From: Linanthus parryae
Lineage: Eukaryota; Streptophyta; Magnoliopsida; Ericales; Polemoniaceae
Direction: 5' to 3'
Length of the DNA stretch: 64,000 bases
NCBI GenBank assembly: GCA_023055425.1
Contig: JALGPY010000004.1
Location: 61,899,718 to 61,963,717 of the forward strand
The translations under genes and the position numbers were made by a program. The notes beneath the pieces are model-generated. The model was not told where the DNA came from. It searched no databases and saw only the letters and a list, made by a program, of their open reading frames with translations. Within the stretch, counting starts at the first letter, position 1. Each line of letters begins with the position of its first letter. Positions 24,625 to 34,786 of the stretch are shown in pieces.

Positions 24625-27600
24625 TCAAAATAAATCTTTGATCAGGGGGTCATCAGGGGAAAACAAGAGTGACGTATTTGTAACTTGGTCCACTTCTCGC
24701 TTCAGCTGCTCGTACTTGGTACTCATCTCATGGAAGAGCTTGACAGCCTCTTCAGCCTTCTGCCTTTGCTTCTCTACCTTTTGCCCCTCATCTGCGAGAT
24801 TATGGAAGTCGCGCTTCAAATTCACGGCTGCGCGAATCTGGGTGACTCTGTTGACAAGATACCCGAAGCCCAGCTTGCCTTGAACTTTGGCTTGAAGGCC
24901 TTGGCACATGCTGAAAAGCAGGTGCGCACTCTGAGGAGAAATGGTCGCAGGGGTGGCCGCAGACAGCTGCTCCAAAATCCAGATGGCTTCGGTCAAGAAC
25001 AACCTTCTGTTAAAAGGCTCTATCTCCAGAGACCTCGCAAATGACCGTGGATAGGAGAGACGCATCCGAACCAGCCAGTCCACATCAGCTTGCTTCAAAC
25101 CTAACAATATCGATTCAAGTTTAGAACATGAAACTCGAAAACGAAAAGTGCAAGATGCGAACAAGAAAAATGGTAACATACCAGTTCCTTCAAGGATCTC
25201 GCCCAAAGAAGGGATGCGCATTGCTGGAACAGCTGAAGTCTGTCCTCGCTCCATTGCTCTTCTATCAGCTGCGAGCTCCAGCTCCTCATAGTTGGCAGGA
25301 AGGGTATAGGCCGCACCAGGTGCGATTGCAGCTCCCACTTGCAAACTCCAAAAGCTCCACGCTTGAGGAACCTCTGGAGGCTCAATCCCTGCCGGAGGAA
25401 TGGCAACAGTAGAAGCTGCCGCTCGATTAGGAACGCCTTCAGGAGCGAGGGGCTCATGAGACTCGGGAGCACTCATTGGTACATTCACATTCGCATGTGA
25501 TGCTACATCTTCCACGACCTGCTCATGAACCTCAGTCTCAGCAGCATCTGTCTCCATTTCCTCAGCTGCAACATTAGTATCTTCCTCCATCAGCACGGTG
25601 TCAGCTTCGACATCATCAGAAACTTCGATGACATCCTCCAAGGGATCTCCTGCATACTCAGCAGCTGCGACAGGTTTCTCAACATGAGAGCTTCGCTCTG
25701 GGGAATAAGACGCAGAGGGTTGAGTCCTTTGTTCCAGCACGGCCTCATCAGCATCACATGCGATACAAGACAGGAAAATGTGAGGTAACTTGTATCATAT
25801 AATATTTATTATTTTGATAAACCAAGAGCGAGCACCTCCACGCGTAGGTGGGATTGTGGCATCTTCATCATATGCTAAAGACGCGACACCATATCCTATT
25901 AACGTGTATTCATTAAGCACATCCTTAAGGTGAGCGACCTGGGGTGCGAAGAAACCAGTTATGATGATGCTTGGGTTATTAAGCCTAGTTTACGAACACT
26001 GCTGGAATGATTACCTGAAGGTTCGCCGCACTTGCTTACTAGCCATCGGCGGATGTCAGCTTTTGACAAGCCATGCTTTAATGCACCCCTAATTACCTCT
26101 TGATAAGTCACAGCAAGGTTAAAAATCTCACCTTGTTTACCACCCGCGATTTCCTCAAAATCCGCTTGAGCCTGCTCCAGAGCAGCCGCATCTTCCTCTT
26201 GAGCCGCATCTTCCTCATCGATTTGAGCTGCATCTTCCTCATCAGTTTGCCGCGCCAAGTCGTCAACATGTTGCTCTTCCAAGCTCCTTTGCTTTATGCG
26301 TTCAATCTCATCTTCTTCTCGCTTCCTTCTTCTTTCAGCAGCCTCCGCAGCTGTTCTGCTAGACTCAGCAAGGATGTCCTCGTCTATGGTTTCGCTGGAA
26401 ACACCAGAGTGAGAACCCCTCTTCTGCCTCTTGGCCAGAAGGCCGCTGATGGTCTCTGCATCATCATCTGCGAAGGAACAAACTGTTCAATAAAGACTGC
26501 GAGAGCTAAGATAATGAGAAGATAAGTTCGTTATGGATACCTTCCGAATCTTCCTCTTGTATCTCGCCTCTTCCTTCTTCTCTGTCATCTTCGACTCTCT
26601 CCTCTTCTTCATCATCATCTCTCTCTCTCACCTCCCTTATCTCATCCTCCTCTTCCTCCCGACCAAATGGAACGAAGGTCTCGACTGCGAGCTCTTTCCG
26701 TGCCTTGCTTGGCATGTGACATTTGCCTTTGTCCTTGGAAGTGAGGGACTTCGCAGGGGAGGAAAATGGAGCACTCCTAGGGGAAGAGATTGTGATTCCC
26801 TTCTGCCTTGGTCTCTTTGCCCTTGGAGTGGCAACAGTTGGAGGAGATGGAGCGTCCCTGGGATGAGACAACGCCGGGGTGTTGTCTATCAGCGAGTCAG
26901 CAAATGCGTCCATTACTTCGCGAATTCAGGCCTCAATTGCGGGAGCCATTCCCATTGATATCCGAATCGGCACACCCTGCCTTCTCGCAGCAACAATAGT
27001 GTTGATCAGCGACTTGGAACGCTCGCCAGAAGCAAACCTCCTCAGATAGCACTAAAACAGAAAATGGAGCATAAGTTTTGACATATCAAAGGAAAGAAAA
27101 TTAACGCGCGCAGAGGAAATTGTTTACCTTGGCAAAATCTTCGCTGTACTTGATGACATGCGAAGCAACTTCCCTAACTGCGACCATCTTCTCTTCAAGG
27201 ATGGTGGAGGGGCACAAGTGATTCTCACGGTCCAACAATGAGTAGCAGCCATATTGGGAGTCATCCAAGCTACAGTTAGGACGGAAGGGGAAGGAATTTC
27301 TCTTGATCACAGGAGCTCTGCTTGGCCGATGGGTCGACTGTGTCTCAAATCTGGCCTGCTGGGTAGTCCAGTAGGCAACCCAATTCTTGGAGTAGCCACC
27401 TGCCCGGCTACCTGGGGGTTGATCGAAGGGAAGGTTACTCCTTAAGATCGTTTTGCACTCGCCAGACAGTAGTCGTTTGTAGCAGCCTCTTATGATGGAC
27501 TGGGGCCAGACTGATGGTGCCACCTCATCAAAGCCAAACTGGGGAGAAAAGCGAGTGGGATCGACATCCACTGTGATCCTCTCGTACCTGGGAGTAAGCT

Positions 27601-29008
27601 CGCGAACACACTCCGCAAGAGCAGAAAGAGAACCTCTTAGACACCATCAAAAGAATTCGCGATAGCGCTCATGGAAACGGTTATGACCCTCGAAAAGAAG
27701 ATCTTCCGAGAAAGCAACAGGTCTGGCAGGATACAACTTTGGGAACCATCGCACATTTTCAATGCGCGTGGCATAAGGCCTGGCCGTAAACTTGCTGCGG
27801 TCATCGCATATCAGGCTCAAGGTACACTTAGGGAAATGAGTTCCAAACCATCTAGCAGCCCTTCCACTGGAGAGTTCTTCCTCCGCACCTGGGACACACC
27901 ACTTGCTGGGCCTAGAAGGAACAGGAGCATAGGAGGGCCATCGCTCAAAAACCCACATGGTTAAGAATGCGATGTTAACATAGGTCAACACATCTAGGCG
28001 ACCGCGAGATTCCTTGGTCGCCACAACCAATTGATCCAATCTGTGGTACAGGGTGCCCCAGACTAGCGGCCCGAGTGCGACTCTTTGACCAAGGGTCAGT
28101 TTCACAGCAAGAGGGAGGACATGGTAGGAAACCCCATCATGAGGGTGGCCATCGATTAGGTACCTCGATAGCCAGGCGCAGAGAAAAGCACATAAGGTCA
28201 GATGATAACCTTTCCCGTTTACATAATTCTTCGCCTTTGGGTTCTGGCTCAGAAGTTTCTTGGTGATACTACTACTCGCATAATCGCGGAAGAAGTACTG
28301 CACCCACTTTCCCCAAGTGTTCTTCGCAGATGTATCAAACAGCTGCCAGTCGGGAAGAAGTTTCGCAGGTGTCCACCGGGTGGAAATTTTCTTTACCTCT
28401 GACAAGCATTCCTCCATCTGCTTGTATAGAGCAAGTTCGGGATCGGTCCTCAAAGGGCTTAGAGGATCCACCTCACCAACAGGAGAAAGATCATACAACA
28501 TGTGTACATCTTCCAGAGTGGGAGCAGCCTCGAACTCAACAAAGTGGAATGTGTGAGTCGCAGGCGAGTAGCGCGAGAGAAGGTTTAGAAGCATGGACTG
28601 GTCCAACTTCACGGCATCACCCTTCATAGCACGAACGGCGAAATAGATGCCAGCATTGTTCAATGTGATGGCATGGTTGGTCAATACATGGTCGATCCAC
28701 TCATCCATGAAGTCCAATTTCTGGACAAACGCCTGGGTACAAATTGCAGTATGGGGGAAAAACCCATTTTCAACCCCTAATCGAACCACATCCTTGGAAT
28801 CGATCAATTCCAGCATGGCTGCGTTAACAGGTGGGGTCAATGTTTGCAACTCTTCAGAGGGAACAGGAGTCGGCAGCTTCTTCACCTTAACCCTAGCATG
28901 ATAAAAATCTTTTCCGCCCAAATAGGGGGCTTTCCGCCATAGGGTTTGGGGAAGATCAGGTATTTCTTCGACCTCTTTAACGGATTTGGTTCCTTTTGTC
29001 TTTGCCAT
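24625..29008 (-). pseudogene. Antisense PMD gene of Tat-1, inactivated
   Basis: Homologue of the intact antisense gene in Tat-2 with the same exon order. Exon 1 is 29008-27128 (1881 nt, the same length as in Tat-2) and encodes the plant mobile domain. Introns 1-3 keep GT-AG ends at equivalent sites (27127-27052, 26540-26468, 26014-25941). Lesions: TGA at 27649-27647 where Tat-2 has TGT (Cys); TGA at 26928-26926 in exon 2; TAA at 25929-25927 in exon 4; and the acceptor before exon 5 reads TATCGCAT instead of TATCGCAG (about 25756). A putative 5'-UTR intron (29380-29011) and TATA-like box (29539-29545) are also kept. Exon 6 retains the C-terminal helical region and coiled coil and ends at 24625. 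Confidence 0.85.
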
Positions 29009-29809
29009 TCCTGCGGAAGAGCAAGAAAAAAAAGGGGGAGAAATACACACACTTTTAGTTCGAATTTCAGTTTGCAACAACTATGTTTTGTCAAGAGAAG
29101 ACGAACAGTTCAGTATCAAATTTGGGTGTGAAAGATCGGAATCATTTATATTACTTGGAATCTCAGAAGTCTCACATTCAAAATCGTTGCAATCTGGCGA
29201 TTAGATTAGTTCTGGGTTGGAAGAACAAGGGATCTTTTGCTTTGCAATTCTGGGTTTAAAGAACAAGGTCTTCTTTTGCAGTTTTCAACGAATAGCATGT
29301 TTCGTATAGTCACGGGTTTGCAGATCCAATACAGTTCAAAGCATATATCAGTACATTAAATGGAATTGAGCAAAGCCAACCTTGTTTTGGCAAAGCTTGC
29401 TTGGATGAAGCCAGTTGAAGGAGACGATTGACAAGAAAGAATTGATGACTGATTATTTGAATCTGCTCTTGAAGGCTTCCGGGTATCATTCAATTTAAGA
29501 GAAAGAAGTGATGCTTTGCAGCAATGGAGAGCACAGAGTATTTATCCAAAAACAATGAAGGGTTGCGTCCTTTCAGTAGTCGAATCGCAACCGTCACCGT
29601 CGAATCGCGCAATCACAGGACAAGCTGACGTCATGCCTAAAACCCTAAAAGACCAGACGGCACGACTCTAGGGATTTTAGGTCATAATGACACGCACGAG
29701 GGCTGAATTTGCGTGTATTTGAATCGGTGCGTGGCGGCGACGCGTACGTTGGTTCCTTCGCACTGAAGCCTATTCGGCTATGCGTCTTCACGCGCAGAAA
29801 GGGGGCTAA

Positions 29810-30423
29810 TGTAGATAGTGCTTTCTAGACACGTAGATCTTAGCCACGTGGCGACCATCCAGCACACCTAGCTGTGCTCCACACACACTGGATCACCAGC
29901 CGCGCTGATCCACGTGGGGGCTGCGAGACAGGGCCCTCGCATACCACCACACGGGACCTGTAGAGACTTAGTGGTTTGGAGGCTAGAGAAAGTCCTGTCG
30001 CGCGCGAGCGACAACCAAGCCCGCGCGCGACCCCTAGTAACTGCTTTGAGATATTTATGGCACGAGCTCCATAAACCCGGTCAACCTCGTAACAGTTTCG
30101 GTATACGCGGGTAACGTGCCGTAACGGTCCCTATATACGCGGACGAACGTGCCGTTGTGGTTAAGCTATTTAAGCCTCCATTAATGGGCGCATTAACCAC
30201 ACTACAACGGTCACATTCTTCGTTATATATAGGATCGTTAACCCTTCCATACAAGGGGAGGATCACCTGAGATACGCGGAAGCTCTGCCAAAATCCTGTC
30301 TCTCTCTCATACAGTGCTATTGCCTTACTCTCTCCCTACGCACAACCTTACTCTTCCTGTGTCTTTTCTATCCTCTAATCTTGGTGTATATTGAATTCTC
30401 TCTCCAGGATTCTCTCGTACACA
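29810..30423 (+). repeat. 3' LTR of Tat-1
   Basis: Preceded by the polypurine tract AGAAAGGGGGCTAA (29796-29809). It ends TCTCGTACACA and is followed by the CTTGT half of the TSD. Confidence 0.92.
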
Positions 30424-30428
30424 CTTGT

Positions 30429-32110
30429 TCAAGTAACACAAGAGCTTCATAGGTCAAGTAGAGTGCGCCAGGAGCCAGAGAGGCATGGACTACTCGTGAC
30501 TAAGTCTGGTGACGTGTTGCTCATAGATGATGAGCCTACTACCTATGGAGAGGCCATGAAAGGGCCAGCCTCTTAGAAGTGGCATAAATCCCTAGAATCC
30601 GAGATGGAATCCATGTATACCAACAAAGTATGGAATTTGGTGGAACCACCCCAAAGGGCTCGACCCGTAGGGTTCAAGTGGGTCTTCAAGAAGAAGACCG
30701 ACATGGATGGTACTGTGATTACCTATAAAGGCCGACTGGTGGCAAAAGGATTCAGACATATTCGTGGTATAGACTATGATGAAACCTTTCACCAGTCGCA
30801 ATGACCAAATCCATTCGAATTTTACTTGCTATTGCAGCTTACTACGACTATGAGATTTGGAAGATGGATGTCAAAAAGCGTTTCTGTATGGAAACCTCCT
30901 CGGGGATGTGTATATGACACAACCTGAGGGTTTTGTGGATCCAGAACATGCAAATAAAGTCTCTAAGCTGCAATGATCCATTTATGGATTGAAGCGAGCT
31001 CCTAGAAATTGGAATCGACGTTTTGATGAAGCAGTCAACGAGTTTGACTTCATCAAGAACGAAGATGAGTCTTGTGTCTACAAGAACGTTAGTGGGAGCT
31101 CTGTTACTTTTCTGGTCTTATATGTGGATGACATACTACTCATTGGAGACGACGTTCCTATGCTGCAATCTGTGGAAGATTGGCTAGGAAAGTGTTTATC
31201 AATGAAAGACTTAGGGGAAGCAGCTCATATACTTGGTATCAAGATCTATAGAGAGAGATCGAGGAAGGTTCTAGGCCTAAGTCAAAGTACATAGATAGAC
31301 AAGGTGTTGAATCGGTTCAACATGCAAGATTCCAAGAAGGGATTCTTGCCCATGTCGCATGGAATCACTCTTTCAAAGAGTGATTGTCCTTCCAATGAGA
31401 TTGAGAAGGAACGCATGAGTAGGGTACCCTATGCCTCGTCCATATGATCCATCATGTACGCCATGTTATGTACTAGACCAGATGTGTCATACGCGTTGAG
31501 TATGACAAGCAGATATTAGTCTAATTCAGGTGAGAGTCGCTGGATAGCCGTCTAGAACATCATGAAGTACTTGAGAAGAACTAAGGATGCGTTCTGATCT
31601 ATGGAGGGGAGGAAGAGTTGCGTGTAAGGGGTTACACGGATGCAAGCTTCCAAACCGACAAATATTATTTTAGATCGCAGTCGGGATTTGTGTATTGCCT
31701 AAATGGAGAGCTGTGAGCTGGAAGAGTTCCATGCAAGAGACAGTTGCTGATTCTACAACTGAGGCTGAGAACATTGCTGCGAGTGGCGCAGCAAAGGAAT
31801 TTGTTTGCATTAAGAAGTTCATTACTGGGCTTGGTGTGGTTCCTAGCATTGTGGATCCAATAGAGTTGTATTGTGACAACACTGGGGGTGATCGCACAAT
31901 CAAAGGAACCCAGGTCACACCTGAAATCCTAGAACGTACTCAGGAAATTCCATCTTATTCGAGATATGATCGATAGAGGAGATGTGAAGATATACAAGAT
32001 TCCTACAGATGAGAATCTGTCGGATCCACTTACGAAGCCGCATGTTCAGCGCAAGCGTGAAGGACACACTAGGTCTATTGGCATACGAGATGCACCAGAT
32101 TGGCTCTAGT
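30429..32110 (+). pseudogene. Copia-A RT and RNase H, second half of pol, broken
   Basis: Copia-A coding resumes here. The N-terminal RT part runs to about 30804 (GFKWVFKKKTDMDGTVITYKG), then frames shift. The catalytic LYVDDILLIGDD lies at about 31118-31150. RNase H follows in shifted frames (YTDASF near 31636, DSTTEAENIAA near 31750, TDENLSDPLTKP near 32005) and ends about 32109 with RDAPDWL. Several in-frame stops are visible, for example near 30800, 30976 and 31445. Confidence 0.88.
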
Positions 32111-32123
32111 GCAAGTGGGAGAC

Positions 32124-33797
32124 TGTTGGAATAGATGCCCTAGAGGCAATCTTTGTAGTATTAACAATGTTTTTTGGCTAGAAATATTCATTGTATTATT
32201 TATGGAGACATTTAATATAATGAAGTCCTTAGATTACAAATGTGTTTGTTTATCTTAAATATCCCTAGTCAATTATAATGATTAATTGGATGATCAATTA
32301 TAGACTAGTATGGGGTTGGATTGATTTGGAGATATCACGATCCAACACATGGGTATACATTAGGAGTAATGACTTATTGGATTGACCCACAACGAGAAGG
32401 CTACATACAAGTTATGTAAAGTCACAAGTGCTTCTCGTAGTGACAACGATATTGTCATCCTTAGACTTGAAGTCACTAGATCCTCTAGTTGCGGAATATT
32501 ATGTTTTGACATCGTCAGATGCTACACCGTGACTGGGTAGCAATAAAGGCGTTAGTCGGACACAATAGGAAGCTAACTTAGAGATTCTAGTGATGTAGAT
32601 AGATTTTTTCTCTCCCACATTACAGGAGCAAATATCCACGGCCACTCGAGGGATGGTGCTTATAGAATGTCTGGCCAGACTCAGATAAATCAATATAGAA
32701 TATTGATGTTATCTGCATGGATAAGATTATTCCCAAGATCAAGAAACTGTGGATTGGATATACGAGTGTGAAATGTATGTCTCGTGTACAATCCGGCTGT
32801 AGAGACAAAGGGATGAGACAATACTTGCACAAGGTTTGTCAAAGTAATGATTATTTTTATTAGTTGGGTGGCATGGATGTGTTGCTAGACACCGCTCCAT
32901 GTTAATAAACGTTATTACCAACTAAGTAGAAACCTATAGGGTCACACGCCATAAGGATTAAACTAGACCTAGGAATTAATTAATATGATTAATTAATAGA
33001 AGGGTCAATATGCAACTACTTGCAAACTTAGTAGGACTAATTTGCAAGTTGAACTAATTCGTGTATGGACATGATTAGGATATGGGCCTTTATACAGTTA
33101 ACAAGGAGTTGTTGGACTACATAAGGACACTCCTAGCTTATTTCTCACACTAATGCTCATAACATATTGAGTGAGAGAAAAAATCAAGGAGAGAACAAAT
33201 ACAAGAGGGCCGAACCCCCTTGTGCCGTCCGCCCCTACCCGTCTGCCAAAGGAAGCCGAAACTCCCTTTGGTCTCCGTTGTGTGATTCTTGTTCCTTCTT
33301 CCACCGGTTGCTAGCACAAGGCGTGGAGGAATCTAGTTCTTTATCCTAGGCGTGGACTAGCTATAGAGACACGAACACAATTTTAAATTTGAAGTAATCA
33401 CATGAGACAAACAAGGTAATCGTTACTTGAACCTTCACTATCATTATGATGCCTCTTCCTGTGATCCTTGATGGTTCTTGTGCGGATCTTATTTGTGTAA
33501 TTTCACTGCCTAACCACTGGCGTAGATATCTAAAATCTACTTAACACAACAGCCAGTTATTATACATCAGCATGCGGCACCAAATACACAGTCAAGGTGA
33601 CTTATCAATCACCAAGCAGTTAACAGATAGCTAATGAGATGTAAAAATCACACCAGCATAATATACATAAATACACTGTAACTGCGAAAACTTAGAGATT
33701 AGATTTCTTCTACCTGAATAGAAAGTGAACAAATTCCAGAATATTGTAACTCGTGAAGAATAATCCCAAACAGCGTAATCCGTTACAAAACCCAACA
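32124..33797 (+). repeat. 3' LTR of Copia-A
   Basis: Begins TGTTGGAATAGATGCC directly after the purine-rich GTGGGAGAC tract and ends ACCCAACA at 33797. It matches the 5' LTR except for a roughly 250-bp block at about 33521-33773 absent from the 5' copy. That block shows no coding potential and is probably a small insertion. Confidence 0.88.
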
Positions 33798-34119
33798 CCT
33801 ATATGCATTCATTGCGACAGCCAATCTGCAATAGGTAGAGCACAAAGCAGTATGTATAATGGTAAGTCTAGACATATACGTCGGAGACATAACACCAGGC
33901 AACTTCTCTCAAGAGGCATTATATCGATCGATTACGTAAAGTGAAAAGAAAACATAGCGGATCCGTTGACTAAAGGTTTATCGAGAGATCTAGTTGCATG
34001 TTCGTCAAGGGGAATGGGACTAAAGCCAATCTCGTAAGAGCTGCACGTAGCGGCAAACCCAACCTAGGTGACTGGAGATCCCAAGAACTAGGTTCAAAAG
34101 GGAAAACCCAACTACCAGT
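33798..34119 (+). pseudogene. Copia-B RNase H C-terminal fragment
   Basis: The sequence encodes the end of a Copia RNase H: IHCDSQSAIGRA (from about 33804), GKSRHIRRRHN, ISIDYVKSKENIADPLTKG and LSRD. It starts abruptly at the Copia-A LTR end, with one frame disturbance near 33893, and is cut at 34119 by Tat-2. The 3' remainder of this element continues at 49379. Confidence 0.88.
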
Positions 34120-34745
34120 TGTAGATACTGCTTTATGACATGGCAGATCTAGGCCACGTGGCAACCATCCAGCACACCATATTGTGCTCCACACACACAG
34201 GATCACCAGCCGAGCTGATCCATGTGGGGGCTGCGAGACAGAGCCCTCGCATACCACTGCACGGGACTTGTAGGGACTTAGTGGTTTGGAGGCTAGAGTA
34301 AGCCCTGTCGCGTGCGAGCCAAGCCCGCGCGCGACCTTTAGTAACTGTTTTGAGAGATCTATGGCACGAGCTCCCTAGACCCGGTCAATCCGGTCAAACC
34401 CGGTCAACCTCGTAACGGTTCCGGTACTCGCGCACCACGTGCTCTAACGGTTCCTATATACTCGGACGAACGTGCCGTTATGGTTAAGCTAATTAAGCCG
34501 CCATCAATGGGCGCATTAACCACACTACAACGGTCACGTTCTCCAGTATATATATATCGTTAACCTTTCCATACAAAGGGGGACACACTGCCATACGCGG
34601 AAGCTCTGCCAAACCTCTGTCTCTCTCTCAGACATTGCTACTGACTTACTCTCTCCCTACACACACCCCTATTCTTCCTGTGCGATCCCTGATCCACTAC
34701 GTACGGTGTACACGGAGGTCTCCCTGCCGGAATCTCTTGTGCACA
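34120..34745 (+). repeat. 5' LTR of Tat-2
   Basis: TGTAGATACTGC...CTTGTGCACA. A TATATATATA stretch near 34549-34558 is a plausible core-promoter TATA region. Same length as and apparently identical to 48753-49378. Confidence 0.95.
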
Positions 34746-34748
34746 TTT

Positions 34749-34764
34749 TGGTGAACCCGACGTG
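34749..34764 (+). other. Primer-binding site of Tat-2
   Basis: TGGTGAACCCGACGTG three bases after the LTR, shared exactly with Tat-1. It has the TGG start expected of a tRNA 3'-end complement; the tRNA was not identified. Confidence 0.75.
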
Positions 34765-34786
34765 AAACTTACCAGCAAAAGCAACC

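Larger units (their letters stand above)
6570..30423 (+). mobile_element. Tat-1: internally deleted Tat/Ogre-type Gypsy element carrying an antisense PMD gene
   Basis: LTRs are 6570-7192 (623 bp) and 29810-30423 (614 bp), differing by scattered substitutions and a 9-bp indel in a GGTCAACCC repeat. Flanking 5-mers CCTGT (6565-6569) and CTTGT (30424-30428) form a TSD with one mismatch, and the Copia-A reading frame rejoins across the element. The primer-binding site is intact (7195-7210), but gag, protease, RT and RNase H are gone: the site is fused almost directly to integrase codons. Downstream are a degenerate tandem array, an Athila insertion (9566-24311), an antisense PMD pseudogene and a polypurine tract (29796-29809). 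Without Athila it is about 9.1 kb, against 15.26 kb for Tat-2. Confidence 0.9.
1..33797 (+). mobile_element. Copia-A: decayed Ty1/Copia LTR retrotransposon, 5' end outside window
   Basis: A long Copia element is reconstructed from a 5' LTR (1-1381, start cut by the window), a Met-tRNA-type primer-binding site, broken gag, protease and integrase fragments (3034-6569), RT and RNase H fragments (30429-32110), a polypurine tract (32111-32123) and a 3' LTR (32124-33797). Its middle is split by Tat-1 (6570-30423). The 3' LTR opening TGTTGGAATAGATGCCCTAG resembles Angela/Tork-type Copia LTRs, which is a family inference. Many frameshifts and stops make it non-autonomous. Its right flank is the RNase H tail of another Copia (Copia-B), so it probably inserted there. 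The 5' TSD lies outside the window and cannot be checked. Confidence 0.88.
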
